Positions 1 through 9,040 of a stretch of DNA of 64,000 nt are shown one piece after another. The stretch is from Enterococcus sp. 4G2_DIV0659. Its GTDB lineage: Bacteria; Bacillota; Bacilli; Lactobacillales; Enterococcaceae. The notes beneath the pieces are model-generated. The model was not told where the DNA came from. It saw only the letters and a list, made by a program, of their open reading frames with translations, and ran no database searches. Made by a program: the position numbers and the translations under genes. The stretch's first letter is position 1. Each line of letters opens with the position of its first letter. The stretch covers positions 987,001-1,051,000 of the forward strand of contig NZ_NGLE02000001.1 of NCBI RefSeq assembly GCF_002140715.2, in the 5' to 3' direction.

Positions 1-526
1 TACTTTCTTCCAAGATACTTGCAATTTTTTTATTAGATGAGTCTTCTGGAATATGAACTTGAACTAATTTATTATCTTTTTTGTTTAATGGTTGTAATCC
101 TGCATCTACATATTTATAAAAGGTAAAACCGAAAATAGCAATTACCAATAATAAAACAGAGGCTACAATCAATACGATTCGACTCACAATTCGATCTTCT
201 CGTTTTCTAGTTCGTTTATTCTCAGGTTCTTTTTTAGGCGCTTGCCTATTGCTTTCTAATGGTTCATTGTTAATTGTTGAATGATGCTCTGCACTTCTGG
301 AACCAACAGATTCCATGTTTTCTAGAGTCACCGGCTCTTCCTGCTTATTGTAATGTGCATTTTCTCTATTATATTCTGCTTCGTTATGCTGCGATAAATT
401 CTGAGCGTTATGTTCAGAGGAAGCTGAATCATCATTACCAATATCTTCTCCTCGCAATGAACGCAAGACTTGGTCTTTAAATGAAGACGTGGAATGATCT
501 TGATTATTTTGGTTATCATCTGCCAA
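1..526 (-). CDS. mltG: Endolytic murein transglycosylase MltG (YceG-like), N-terminal part
   Basis: The gene runs off the left edge of the window, so only the first 175 codons are visible. MltG cleaves nascent peptidoglycan strands at the membrane and limits glycan length. A Gln/Asn/Glu-rich cytoplasmic region (residues 1-110) with many charged residues precedes one transmembrane segment at about 115-138. The extracellular part then begins with a LysM-like stretch (VQVHIPEDSSNKKIASIL). I chose the TTG start at 526 because AGGAGG lies 7 nt upstream. The catalytic domain is outside the window, so the identification rests on the long acidic N-terminus, the single TM and the first extracellular residues. 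Confidence 0.82.
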   Translation of the reverse strand, partial: MADDNQNNQDHSTSSFKDQVLRSLRGEDIGNDDSASSEHNAQNLSQHNEAEYNRENAHYNKQEEPVTLENMESVGSRSAEHHSTINNEPLESNRQAPKKEPENKRTRKREDRIVSRIVLIVASVLLLVIAIFGFTFYKYVDAGLQPLNKKDNKLVQVHIPEDSSNKKIASILEES

Positions 527-703
527 AACAAATCCTCCTAACTTTCTATGGATCTTCTTTAACTTTTACCATTATACATGAAAGCTTTTTAAATTTAAAC
601 TTTTTTAAAAAAAAGTCACTAACTTGTAAGAATTGTTTTAATTAGTTGATTTAATGAAAGTGAATAATATCAATACCGTATTTTCCCATCATTAAATTGT
701 GTC

Positions 704-743
704 TAAAAGCCGTACAATGCAAAAACGCATTGTACGGCTTTTA
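704..743 (-). terminator. Intrinsic terminator after nox
   Basis: A 17-bp perfect stem (TAAAAGCCGTACAATGC and its complement) encloses a 6-nt loop. It is A-rich on one side and T-rich on the other, so it could work in both directions. It lies between the nox stop codon and mltG and therefore most likely ends nox transcription. Confidence 0.85.
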
Positions 744-836
744 ACCTGCTTGTTTAGACCTTTAGTCATGTTTTTATGTGGAAACCAGAACTGGACTATG
801 TCGCGTTTAGTTCATTCATTCATCTTTCTATAAAGA

Positions 837-2174
837 TTATTCTGCACTAAGAGCAGCCATTGTAATATAATTGTAAGGTTGATTAAAGTGAGGTAAGAAG
901 AAAATATCTAATAATTTCAACTTATCAATGGTTACTTTTTCTTCAATAGCTAACGAGAACATATGAATCCCCATCGAAATATCCTCATATGAAGCCATTT
1001 GCGCACCGACGATGCGACGTGAGGCTTCTTCATATACAATTCTAATTTTTACTTTATTATTTTCCTTCATAAATCCAGGTTTTTGTAAATCTTCAAACTC
1101 AGTGTATTTTACTTTAAAGCCTAATTTTTCCGCTTCTTGAACGGTTAAACCTGTAGAAACCATGTGATAGCCAAAAATAGAAATCCCATTTGATCCTTGT
1201 ACACCGATAGATTCTAATGACGTCCCACCTATATTATGGGCTGCAACAATACCTGATCGAACCGCATTTGTCGCTAAGGCAATGTATGTTGTTTGTTGGA
1301 CAGCATTTGAAAAAATGGTTGAACAATCTCCTACAGCATAGACATTCGGATCGCTAGTTTGTTGATGTAAATCGACAAGGTATGCACCATTAGTAAATAA
1401 TTCTAAATGATCTTTACCTAATTCATTATTTGGTCTAAAACCAATAGCATTGATTACCAAGTCTACAGAATACTCTCCTTTATCCGTTACAATCGCTTCT
1501 ACTTTTTCCTGCCCTTTGTATTCTTTGGCTAACTCATTATAATGCAACTCAATGCCATTATCTGCTAATACTTTGTCCATATCATCTGTAAACCATTTAT
1601 CATAATAATTGGGTAAACATCTTTGCGCTGCATCAAATAATAACACTTTTTTGCCACGACGCTTCGCTGCTTCTGCAATTTCAACACCAATATAACCGGC
1701 TCCAATCACAGCAACTGTTTTAACCTCTTCTTTGGCCATAGCAGCATCTACGATTTGTCCATCTTGGAAAAGTTTTAGAAACTCAACATTTTTTAAACTA
1801 CGCCCCGGTATCTCAGGATTAATCGGTGCTGAACCTGTCGCCAAAATCAATTTATCGTAGCTTTCTGTAAATTCTTCTCCATTATGTTTTTTGCAGTGAA
1901 CGGTTTTTTGTTCAAAATCAACGCCTTCTACCGTTGTTTCCATATAGATTTTGGCTCCTTTTGTTTCGAAGGCTTCTTTATTCGTATAAAATAGGTTCTC
2001 GTATGAATCGATTTGACGTCCTACCCATAATGCAGTTCCGCAACCTAAGTAGCTGAGGTTTGTATTTCGATCGATCATCACTACTTCTTGATCTGGATAC
2101 GTGTCTAATAATGTATTCGCTGCCGCAATTCCTGCATGATTTGCCCCTACAATAACTGTTTTTGTTTTGCCCAT
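837..2174 (-). CDS. nox: H2O-forming NADH oxidase (CoA-disulfide reductase family)
   Basis: This FAD enzyme oxidises NADH and reduces O2 to water in the cytoplasm, regenerating NAD+ and removing oxygen. The 445-residue protein starts with an FAD-binding VGANHAG motif. It has the redox-active cysteine at Cys45 in SYLGCG, a second Rossmann motif VIGAGYIGVEIAE near 160, FAD-contacting VYAVGDC near 280, and the C-terminal dimerisation domain ending in NYITMAAL. These match lactic-acid-bacterial water-forming Nox better than NADH peroxidase. An in-frame ATG at 2189 lies inside the ribosome site, so I chose the ATG at 2172-2174, preceded by GGAGGGGAATCTT. It appears monocistronic. Confidence 0.93.
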   Translation of the reverse strand: MGKTKTVIVGANHAGIAAANTLLDTYPDQEVVMIDRNTNLSYLGCGTALWVGRQIDSYENLFYTNKEAFETKGAKIYMETTVEGVDFEQKTVHCKKHNGEEFTESYDKLILATGSAPINPEIPGRSLKNVEFLKLFQDGQIVDAAMAKEEVKTVAVIGAGYIGVEIAEAAKRRGKKVLLFDAAQRCLPNYYDKWFTDDMDKVLADNGIELHYNELAKEYKGQEKVEAIVTDKGEYSVDLVINAIGFRPNNELGKDHLELFTNGAYLVDLHQQTSDPNVYAVGDCSTIFSNAVQQTTYIALATNAVRSGIVAAHNIGGTSLESIGVQGSNGISIFGYHMVSTGLTVQEAEKLGFKVKYTEFEDLQKPGFMKENNKVKIRIVYEEASRRIVGAQMASYEDISMGIHMFSLAIEEKVTIDKLKLLDIFFLPHFNQPYNYITMAALSAE

Positions 2175-2428
2175 AAGATTCCCCTCCATGTGATGTATTG
2201 AGCTTAATCATACCAGAAGAAAGGGCTTTCTTTTCTCAATTTATAAGCATTGTTTTAAAATATTTGAGAATTATTCATTTTTTCATTTATTATCATTTTT
2301 TTGTATTTTCACCTTATAAAGATTCATTTTCTTTATAGTAACAGGTACAATAGATATATTACTAAACGGTGATTCGTGAAAGGACATTGTTCCCATTGAA
2401 TTGCTGAGATTATATTGGAGGAATCATC

Positions 2429-2932
2429 ATGGAAAAAAATCAAGCATATTGGATTTCACAACTTGAACTGGAGCCTCATCCAGAAGGTGGTTATTTCAAA
2501 CAACTTCTATGTTCCAAACAATCACTACATGTTGCTCCTGATAAAACACGTCCGTACTATACTAGTATTTATTTTCTACTCACACAGGAAAACCCTTCAC
2601 ACTTTCATCGATTAAACTCTGATGAAGTTTGGTATTATCATTATGGTTCACCATTAAGTATCCACATGATACATCCTGATGGTCGGTACGAAATTGTTCA
2701 ACTAGGGAATAATTTGGAAAAAGGGGACGTATTACAAGCAGTCGTGCCGAGCAACGTGATTTTTGGTTCTACGGTTGAAGGCGATCGTCAATTTTCTTTA
2801 GTAAGCTGCATGGTTTCCCCTGGATTTGATTATCAAGATTTTGAACTCTTTACAAAAGATCAGTTAATTTCTATTTATCCAGAGCATCAAGAAATTATTG
2901 AGCATTTGGCTTACGACCAACTTCAAGAATAA
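2429..2932 (+). CDS. Cupin_5 (DUF985) family protein
   Basis: A 167-residue cytoplasmic protein of the DUF985/Cupin_5 family. It shows the family's PHPEGGYFKQ start, the SIYFLLT strand and the FHRLNSDEVWYYHYGSPL signature, in which His and Glu could bind a metal. The biochemical role of the family is not settled, although sugar-epimerase-like folds have been seen. The start is supported by TTGGAGGAATCATC before the ATG. It is divergent from nox and ends at a terminator, so it is probably a single-gene unit. The family is confident; the function is not known. Confidence 0.85.
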   Translation: MEKNQAYWISQLELEPHPEGGYFKQLLCSKQSLHVAPDKTRPYYTSIYFLLTQENPSHFHRLNSDEVWYYHYGSPLSIHMIHPDGRYEIVQLGNNLEKGDVLQAVVPSNVIFGSTVEGDRQFSLVSCMVSPGFDYQDFELFTKDQLISIYPEHQEIIEHLAYDQLQE

Positions 2933-2935
2933 AAA

Positions 2936-2976
2936 GTGTCTGAGACATAACTCTGCAAGTTATATCTCAGACACCC
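2936..2976 (+). terminator. Terminator after the cupin gene
   Basis: GTGTCTGAGA...TCTCAGACAC forms a long stem with one bulge, immediately after the cupin stop. The loop is CTGC flanked by AACT/AAGTT. The T-run is poor on the + side, so I call it from the stem and its position. Confidence 0.55.
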
Positions 2977-3053
2977 AAAATCCAAATAAACGGCGAGAAA
3001 AAAGCAGCTACTACGCTTCCCTTCGATCACATCAACTTCTAAGGCTAAAGCAC

Positions 3054-3755
3054 TTAGAGTTGAAGGTTTCTCTCGGAGTTAAACACTTTTGTTTCGTCCT
3101 CTTTTCTTTTGATAATTGTCGCTACTATATCTGCTGGTTTTTCAACGATATACGTTGCACCTGCATCCTTCAGCTCAGAAATAGCCCCAAATCCATACAA
3201 TACACCCATGCTAGCTAAGCCATTTTCCTTGGCACCTAGTATGTCATGACGGCGATCTCCTATCATTATTGTTTCCTGTCGGTTTGTAATTTTTGCTTTT
3301 TCTAACGCGTAACAGATGATCTCTCCTTTTTTTGAACGATTTCCATCCAAACTAGCACCATAAATACCGTCAAAATAGTTTGCTAAAGCAAAATGCGTTA
3401 AGATTTTTATCGCATACATTTCAGGTTTAGATGTTGCGATATAAAGCTTGCATCCTGCTTTTTTCAACATCCCTAGCACTTCTGGAATATTTTGATATAC
3501 TTTGTTTTCATACATTCCTTTTTCTTGATAGTAATCACGATAATAATTTACAGCCTGTTTCGCGGATGCATCATTTAACTGGTAGAATTGCTTAAATGAG
3601 TCATTTAAAGGGGGACCGATAAAAGAATACAATTGCGTTCGTTCTGGCACTTGTATGTTCATTTTTTCTAAAGCATAGCTCACCGAGTTGATGATCCCTT
3701 CAGCAGAATCTGTGACCGTTCCATCTAAATCGAATAAAATTGTTTTATACAGCAT
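3054..3755 (-). CDS. HAD-superfamily phosphatase, phosphoglycolate phosphatase-like
   Basis: A 233-residue HAD hydrolase. Motif I is DLDGTVTDS (nucleophile Asp9 and acid Asp11), motif II is IATSKP, motif III Lys lies in RSKKGE, and motif IV is GDRRHD. The helical cap between motifs I and II is the small C1 type of the Gph/PpaX group. These enzymes hydrolyse phosphoglycolate, pyrophosphate or similar small phosphates; the substrate cannot be read from sequence. The C-terminus has an extra charged tail of about 15 residues. It lies downstream of the SPFH gene on the same strand with a 67-bp gap. Confidence 0.85.
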   Translation of the reverse strand: MLYKTILFDLDGTVTDSAEGIINSVSYALEKMNIQVPERTQLYSFIGPPLNDSFKQFYQLNDASAKQAVNYYRDYYQEKGMYENKVYQNIPEVLGMLKKAGCKLYIATSKPEMYAIKILTHFALANYFDGIYGASLDGNRSKKGEIICYALEKAKITNRQETIMIGDRRHDILGAKENGLASMGVLYGFGAISELKDAGATYIVEKPADIVATIIKRKEDETKVFNSERNLQL

Positions 3756-3822
3756 AAAAAACTCACTTTCTATTTTTTTCCATTCTACTTGGATATCATT
3801 TATCTCTTTTTATGGTCTCCTC

Positions 3823-4644
3823 CTAGCGTTCATGAACATCTCCTGTATTAATCACAGGCTGAGTCCCTTTATCTGTTATGATCGATACTAAAAGATTATT
3901 GATCAATTGTACTTTACGATCATCTGTAAAGTTAATCTCTTGCCCATTTTCTATTTGTTCTAGCGCCATCTGTGTCATAGAGACAGCACCTTCAACTATC
4001 GTTTGACGAGCTGATAGGATTGCTTTTGCTTGTTGTCTTTGTAACATTGCGCTGGCAATTTCAGTGGCATAGGCTAGATGATTTAACCGTGTCTCTATGA
4101 CTTCAACCCCTGCGACAGATAAGCGTTCTTGTAATTCTTTGGCCATTTCTTCTGAAACTTCAGTTGTATTTCCACGTAATGTTACGTCATCGTCATTAAA
4201 TGTATCGTATGGGTACTGGGTCGCAATATGACGAATCGCTGTCTCGCTTTGGATCTCAATAAACTCTTGGTAGCGATCAACATCGAACAGAGCTTTGGCC
4301 GTATCAACTACTTTAAACACCACAACAGCGGAAATCTCAACAGGGTTTCCATCCGAATCATTCACTTTTAGTAGCGAGCTATTAAAGTTGCGCACTTTTA
4401 ATGATACATTTATTTTTTGAGTTAATGGTGTTGTTATAAATAGGCCGTTTTCTTTAATAGTGCCTAAATATTGTCCAAAAAACAAGATTGCTTTGGCTTG
4501 ATTTGGGCTAACAATGGTCAAGGAACTTAAAAATAAAGCGGAAATCATCCACAAAATCAAACTAAGCGTAATCATTCCAAAACGTTCATCAGTCATGCCT
4601 AAATAAAAACAATACCCACCAATAATAATTAAAATGACCAACAC
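3823..4644 (-). CDS. SPFH/band-7 (stomatin-like) membrane protein; 5' end frameshifted
   Basis: A membrane-anchored SPFH protein of the stomatin/flotillin class, which forms oligomeric membrane scaffolds. Two hydrophobic segments (about residues 1-15 and 20-45) precede the SPFH domain, with VRNFNSSLLKVND, EISAVVVFKVVD, ETAIRHIATQYPYD and the LSVAGVEVIETRLNHLAYA stretch, and a helical C-terminus. The visible frame begins at GTG 4644 without a ribosome site. A good ribosome site (GGAGA) and ATG lie at 4691 in another frame, giving MKDKKHFTSMDILL and then a stop. One extra A in the A6 run at 4677-4682 would restore a continuous reading frame from 4691. It may be a mutation, slippage or a sequencing error. 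Confidence 0.75.
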   Translation of the reverse strand: MLVILIIIGGYCFYLGMTDERFGMITLSLILWMISALFLSSLTIVSPNQAKAILFFGQYLGTIKENGLFITTPLTQKINVSLKVRNFNSSLLKVNDSDGNPVEISAVVVFKVVDTAKALFDVDRYQEFIEIQSETAIRHIATQYPYDTFNDDDVTLRGNTTEVSEEMAKELQERLSVAGVEVIETRLNHLAYATEIASAMLQRQQAKAILSARQTIVEGAVSMTQMALEQIENGQEINFTDDRKVQLINNLLVSIITDKGTQPVINTGDVHER

Positions 4645-4778
4645 GACTAAAGCAATATATCCATTGACGTGAAATGTTTTTTATCTTTCATGATACTCTC
4701 CTACTTTCTTTGCTAGATTGATATCCTCATATTACTCTTCTTTATTCTTTCTATCAACGATTAGAGTGGGCAATAAAG

Positions 4779-4821
4779 TTGCTTTATTTTCCAATCACCA
4801 TTATACTTACTTTTAGTAAGT
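4779..4821 (+). promoter_or_regulatory. Promoter and overlapping operator of the dioxygenase operon
   Basis: The -35 TTGCTT (4779-4784) and -10 TATACT (4802-4807) are separated by 17 bp. A perfect dyad ACTTAC-TTTTA-GTAAGT (4805-4821) starts inside the -10 box and covers the expected transcription start, which is a repressor geometry. MarR/MhqR or HxlR-type quinone and electrophile sensors control such operons in other Firmicutes. No regulator gene is adjacent, so the protein is unknown. Confidence 0.75.
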
Positions 4822-4859
4822 GAAAAATCAAAATAATTTCAATTTGGAGGATTTAACAT

Positions 4860-5834
4860 ATGGATACACAAATTCGCGGCATTCATCACGTAACAGCAAT
4901 CACATCAAGTGCAAAGAAAATCTATCGTCTCTTTACAGATGTTTTAGGATTGCGCTTAATAAAAAAAACAGTTAATCAAGATGACATTGAAACCTATCAT
5001 CTTTATTTTACTGATGATCTTGGCTCTGCTGGCACAGATATGACCTTTTTTGATTTTCCAGGAATTCCAAAAGGTACTAAAGGAACAAATGCCATTTCTC
5101 GTACATCATTTCGTGTTAAAAACGATGCTTCTTTAACTTATTGGATCAATCGTTTTAATGAAAAGAATATTGAACATGGTGAAATACAAGAACGGTTTGG
5201 GAAAAAATATGTGGCATTCGAAGACTTTGATAATCAACGCTACCAATTGATTTCAGATGAAAATAATCACGGTGTTTCTGCTGGTGTCCCTTGGAAAAAA
5301 ACAGACGTTCCAGCTGAACATGCTTTGATTGGATTAGGTCCTGTTTTTGTCACTGTTTCAGATTTTGAACATATGCAACGTGTGTTAGTTGAGGTTTTAG
5401 GATTTAAACTAGTGGATGCACAGGGAAGTTTTCATTTATTTGAAGTTGGCGAAGGCGGTAATGGTGGTAGTATTATTGTTGAGCATCGTGACGATCTTCC
5501 AGTAGCACAAGAAGGTTTTGGAAATGTGCATCACTTAGCACTTCGTGTTGATGATCAAGAAGCATTACGCTTTTGGATTAATAAAATCAGCCAACTTCAA
5601 TTTCCTCATTCCGGTTTTGTGGAACGTTTTTACTTTGAATCTGAGTATTTCAGAGCAGCCCCACATATTTTATTTGAGTTAGCAACTGATGGTCCTGGTT
5701 TCTTAGAAGATGAAACATATGAAGCAGCAGGTGAAAAACTATCTTTACCACCGTTTTTAGAAGAAAAGAGAAAAGAAATCGAAGAATTTGTTCGACCTTT
5801 TGATACTTCTGATGCTAATAAGATGCGTGGATAA
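4860..5834 (+). CDS. Ring-cleaving dioxygenase of the VOC/glyoxalase superfamily (MhqO/LinE-like)
   Basis: A 324-residue protein with two tandem VOC (glyoxalase) modules. The N-terminal half opens with GIHHVTAIT, where a His is a likely metal ligand, followed by LYFTDDLGSAGTDMTFFDFP. The second module begins near residue 150 with GLGPVFVTVSDFEHM and contains NVHHLALRVDD and LFELATDGPG, whose His and Glu complete a metal site. Relatives cleave hydroquinone-type rings and are induced by quinones in Bacillus. It is the first gene of an operon with the flavin reductase 20 bp downstream, controlled by the operator at 4805-4821. The true substrate is not known. Confidence 0.85.
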   Translation: MDTQIRGIHHVTAITSSAKKIYRLFTDVLGLRLIKKTVNQDDIETYHLYFTDDLGSAGTDMTFFDFPGIPKGTKGTNAISRTSFRVKNDASLTYWINRFNEKNIEHGEIQERFGKKYVAFEDFDNQRYQLISDENNHGVSAGVPWKKTDVPAEHALIGLGPVFVTVSDFEHMQRVLVEVLGFKLVDAQGSFHLFEVGEGGNGGSIIVEHRDDLPVAQEGFGNVHHLALRVDDQEALRFWINKISQLQFPHSGFVERFYFESEYFRAAPHILFELATDGPGFLEDETYEAAGEKLSLPPFLEEKRKEIEEFVRPFDTSDANKMRG

Positions 5835-5854
5835 CAAAGAATTGGAGAAGCCAA

Positions 5855-6475
5855 ATGTTACATTATTCAGCAAAATCTCTATCCCAAAAACAAGCGTATA
5901 AGTTTTTATCCGGCAGTATTATTCCTCGTCCAATCGCATGGGTAACAACGTTAAATGCAGATAACAAGACAGTAAATGCGGCACCATTCAGTTTTTTCAA
6001 TGCTGCCGCATCTGACATTCCGTTAGCAACCTTATCTATTCTAAGGCGAAACGGGCAGATAAAAGATACTGCTAAAAATATCATTGAACGCAATGAGTTA
6101 GTCATCCACTTAGTCGATGATCAAGTCGTTGAATCAATGAATCAGACCGCAGCATCACTCCCTTTTGGTCAAAGCGAAATCACGCTAAACCAAATAGAAA
6201 CAGTTACTAGCAAAACGGTTTCAGTTCCTGCAATCAAAAAAGCCCCCATTCGTATGGAGGCCCGTTTACATCAATATGTTCCAATTAAAAATCATGATGG
6301 TCATATTATTACTGACTTATTTATTGTAGAAGTCACCGACTTTTATTTTGATGAAACTGTTTTTGATCGAGAGCATGAATATATTTTGCCTGAAAAGTTC
6401 AACCCAATTGCACGCTTAGCGGGAAATACTTATGCCCATATCGATACATTATTTGATGTAAATAGACCAGATTGA
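5855..6475 (+). CDS. Flavin reductase-like FMN-binding protein
   Basis: A 206-residue protein of the flavin-reductase/flavoredoxin split-barrel family. SGSIIPRPIAWVTT near residue 19 and NAAPFSFFNAAASDIPL near 50 are the FMN-phosphate-binding signatures, and KDTAKNI follows near 70. Family members bind FMN and use NAD(P)H to supply reduced flavin or reduce small molecules. It follows the dioxygenase gene by 20 bp with its own GGAGAAGCCAA ribosome site, so the two are co-transcribed, probably for handling quinones or aromatic electrophiles (inference). A strong terminator follows. Confidence 0.85.
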   Translation: MLHYSAKSLSQKQAYKFLSGSIIPRPIAWVTTLNADNKTVNAAPFSFFNAAASDIPLATLSILRRNGQIKDTAKNIIERNELVIHLVDDQVVESMNQTAASLPFGQSEITLNQIETVTSKTVSVPAIKKAPIRMEARLHQYVPIKNHDGHIITDLFIVEVTDFYFDETVFDREHEYILPEKFNPIARLAGNTYAHIDTLFDVNRPD

Positions 6476-6510
6476 ATAAAAAACTGGGACTGAATGCGTT
6501 TAGACCCAAG

Positions 6511-6569
6511 AAATAAGAATACATTCACGAAAATTGTTCTTCAAATTTTTGTGAATGTATTCTTATTTC
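6511..6569 (+). terminator. Bidirectional terminator between convergent genes
   Basis: A very long stem (AAATAAGAATACATTCAC and complement, extended by GAAAAT/ATTTTTG) with a short loop separates the + strand flavin-reductase gene from the - strand carbonic-anhydrase-like gene. Confidence 0.8.
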
Positions 6570-6664
6570 CGAAAGGGTTGCTTCTGCTCCTGCTGTTTGT
6601 CCATTTTATAGGAGTGTAAGGTATACCTTTTAGAGCTAACTTTATATACAATAATTTCGTTCCA

Positions 6665-7156
6665 CTAAGTCATTCTAGGAAACTTCTCGTCCATGAATCT
6701 CTTTGCTAATTCCACATAATGCTGAGCATTTTCCTTGTTCTTGCGTATTTCTTCTCTTGTTAGCGGACGAATTACTTTAGCCGGACGTCCAAATGCTAAT
6801 ACATTAGACGGAATCTCCGTCCCCTCAGTAATTAATGATCCTGCCCCAATTAAGCTATTTTTCCCGATTTTCGCGTGGTTTAAAATAGTGGAATTCATTC
6901 CTATCAATGCACCATCTTCTATAGTACAACCATGTAGCATACAAAGATGTCCCACGGTTACATTTTCACCAATAAAAACGGGTGCTTCTTCATCAACATG
7001 AATCACCGTTCCATCTTGAATATTACTTCCTGCATTAATCGTAATTGAATTATTATCCGCTCTTAATACGCATTGAAACCATACACTGCTATCTTTAGCA
7101 AGTGTCACATCTCCATAAACATCCGCACTCGCTGCAATAAAGTTTTCTTTCGTCAT
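6665..7156 (-). CDS. Gamma-class carbonic anhydrase-like hexapeptide protein
   Basis: A 163-residue left-handed beta-helix protein of the gamma-carbonic anhydrase/YrdA/PaaY family, trimeric in relatives. Hexapeptide repeats run from about residue 10 to 130, followed by a C-terminal helix (PLTREEIRKNKENAQHYVEL). The three zinc ligands are visible in TVIHVD and VGHLCMLHG. YrdA-like proteins often have little carbonic anhydrase activity, so the activity is uncertain. I chose the ATG at 7154-7156, preceded by AGAGGTGAACTGT. A longer in-frame reading upstream lacks a ribosome site. Confidence 0.85.
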   Translation of the reverse strand: MTKENFIAASADVYGDVTLAKDSSVWFQCVLRADNNSITINAGSNIQDGTVIHVDEEAPVFIGENVTVGHLCMLHGCTIEDGALIGMNSTILNHAKIGKNSLIGAGSLITEGTEIPSNVLAFGRPAKVIRPLTREEIRKNKENAQHYVELAKRFMDEKFPRMT

Positions 7157-7200
7157 ACAGTTCACCTCTTTTACTACATTTAGTATATCAGATCTATAGA

Positions 7201-7243
7201 AAAAAGAACCCAAAACAAAACCTGCGTTTTGCTTTGAGCTCTA
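7201..7243 (-). terminator. Terminator after efrB
   Basis: On the minus strand an imperfect GAGCTCAAAGCAAAAC stem pairs with GTTTTGTTTTGGG and ends in TTCTTTTTTC. It lies 30 bp beyond the efrB stop and upstream of the carbonic-anhydrase-like gene. Confidence 0.65.
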
Positions 7244-7273
7244 AAGTAAGATCAAATACTATGGCCTCAGCAT

Positions 7274-9040
7274 TTAATCATAATCGCCATCTTCGGCAAA
7301 TTGGCTGTTATATAATTTTTCATAAAAGCCACCTTGTTCTAATAGCTCATTATGTGTTCCTTTTTCAATGATTTCTCCTTGGTTCATTACAAGAATTAAG
7401 TCCGCTTCACGAATCGTTGACAATCGATGAGCAATCACAAAACTTGTGCGCCCCTCCATCACACGATCCATCGCTTTTTGAATCAACGCCTCTAAACGAG
7501 TATCTACAGAACTTGTTGCTTCATCTAAGATCAAAATACGCGGATCAGAAATCACCGCTCTAGCAATTGTTAACAATTGTTTTTGCCCCAAGGAAACATT
7601 GTCTCCTTCAGAATTGATTTCCATCTCATAACCATCTGGCATCGTACGGATAAAATGGTCAACATTGGCTGTCTTCGCTGCATCAACAATTTCATAATCT
7701 GTTGCATCTAATTTCCCAAAACGGATGTTATCTGCAATTGTTCCTTCGTATAGCCAAGCATCTTGTAAAACCATACCAAAGACTGAACGCACATCACTTC
7801 GATCCATTTTTTTCGTATCAATACCGTCAATTTTGATGGCACCTTCAGTTACATCATAAAAGCGCATCAGCAAGTTGATTAAGGTTGTTTTCCCCGCACC
7901 AGTCGGTCCAACGATAGCAACGGTTTGTCCCGCTTCCACCTTAAAGTTCAAATTTTTAATTAAAGGCTTCGCAGGATCGTAGCTAAAGCGAACATTTTCA
8001 AACTGAACAGAACCATGAATGGTTTCTGGTAAGGCGATATCAGATTGATTGACTTCTTCTTCTGGTTCATCCAAGATTTCAAAAACCCTTGTCGTTGCAG
8101 CAGAAGCACTTTGTAAAGCTGCCGACAATTGGGTAATATTCCCCATCGGCTGACTGATTTGCCAAATATATTGAATGAATGCTTGCAACTGCCCAACCAC
8201 AATTACACCTGTAATCACATAATAACTACCTAAAACGGCCATTCCAATATACGCACCATACGCAGTCATTTGTACAAGTGGTAACATCAAACCAGAGATA
8301 AACGCTGCTTTAAACCCAAAGCTATTGAGGTTATGATTTACATTTTTAAATCCTTCTAATGTTTCTTTTTCTCGTCCATAGAGTTTTAACACGCTAAAAC
8401 CAGTCATGTTTTCTTGGACGTATCCATTTAAATCACCAAGAGCATTTTGCATGCCTTGGAAATACTTTTGAGAGATTCCAACAATTGTTTTTGAAATTAA
8501 CAACGATAGCGGAATCATCACAATCGAAATCAACGCCATCAACCAGTTGATATAAAACATCATTACAACAGCCATGACAATTCCAAGAATCGCCGAAACG
8601 ATATTGATGAAACTTTGTTGCATCGCGTTACTAACAGCGTCAACATCATTCGTCACACGAGACAAGATATTTCCTTGCTGATTTTTATCAAAATAAGAAA
8701 CTGGTAAACGATTGATTTTTTCATCAATATCTCGACGTAAATCGCGCATAGAATGCTGAACAACAGTCGCCATCAAAAATCCTGATAGAAATTGAGCACC
8801 GCAATAGCCTAGGCCAACAAGTAATATCCAGATCAAACATTTGATAATATAGGCGTAATTCAATCCATCTCCTGCTGCGACATTATTACTAATTTCAGTA
8901 ATCGGTAAACCTGAAACATAGGGCAATGCTGCATTAAAGGCTACAGTCAAAATCGTAAAAATAATGACCAAAATAAATGTTCCTTTGTATGGACTGATAT
9001 ATCTACTTAAGCGTCGAATAGAAGAGAGGGCTTTTTTCAT
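7274..9040 (-). CDS. efrB: ABC exporter half-transporter EfrB-like, catalytically competent NBD
   Basis: A 588-residue half-transporter that pairs with the preceding gene product to form a heterodimeric multidrug exporter. Six transmembrane helices occupy about residues 15-310 and the nucleotide-binding domain about 340-575. Walker A is GPTGAGKTT, Walker B is ILILDEATS with the catalytic Glu present, and the switch His is in IAHRLS. The signature is the degenerate VSLGQ instead of LSGGQ. This matches the asymmetric design of EfrAB, BmrCD and TM287/288. It overlaps the upstream gene by 4 bp, so expression is translationally coupled. The symbol rests on enterococcal gene order and is less sure than the family. 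Confidence 0.85.
   Translation of the reverse strand: MKKALSSIRRLSRYISPYKGTFILVIIFTILTVAFNAALPYVSGLPITEISNNVAAGDGLNYAYIIKCLIWILLVGLGYCGAQFLSGFLMATVVQHSMRDLRRDIDEKINRLPVSYFDKNQQGNILSRVTNDVDAVSNAMQQSFINIVSAILGIVMAVVMMFYINWLMALISIVMIPLSLLISKTIVGISQKYFQGMQNALGDLNGYVQENMTGFSVLKLYGREKETLEGFKNVNHNLNSFGFKAAFISGLMLPLVQMTAYGAYIGMAVLGSYYVITGVIVVGQLQAFIQYIWQISQPMGNITQLSAALQSASAATTRVFEILDEPEEEVNQSDIALPETIHGSVQFENVRFSYDPAKPLIKNLNFKVEAGQTVAIVGPTGAGKTTLINLLMRFYDVTEGAIKIDGIDTKKMDRSDVRSVFGMVLQDAWLYEGTIADNIRFGKLDATDYEIVDAAKTANVDHFIRTMPDGYEMEINSEGDNVSLGQKQLLTIARAVISDPRILILDEATSSVDTRLEALIQKAMDRVMEGRTSFVIAHRLSTIREADLILVMNQGEIIEKGTHNELLEQGGFYEKLYNSQFAEDGDYD

Noticed and set aside
274..531. Two short open frames overlapping the left edge
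   Set aside because: Both are shadows of the mltG reading frame, which has a TTG start with a good ribosome site.
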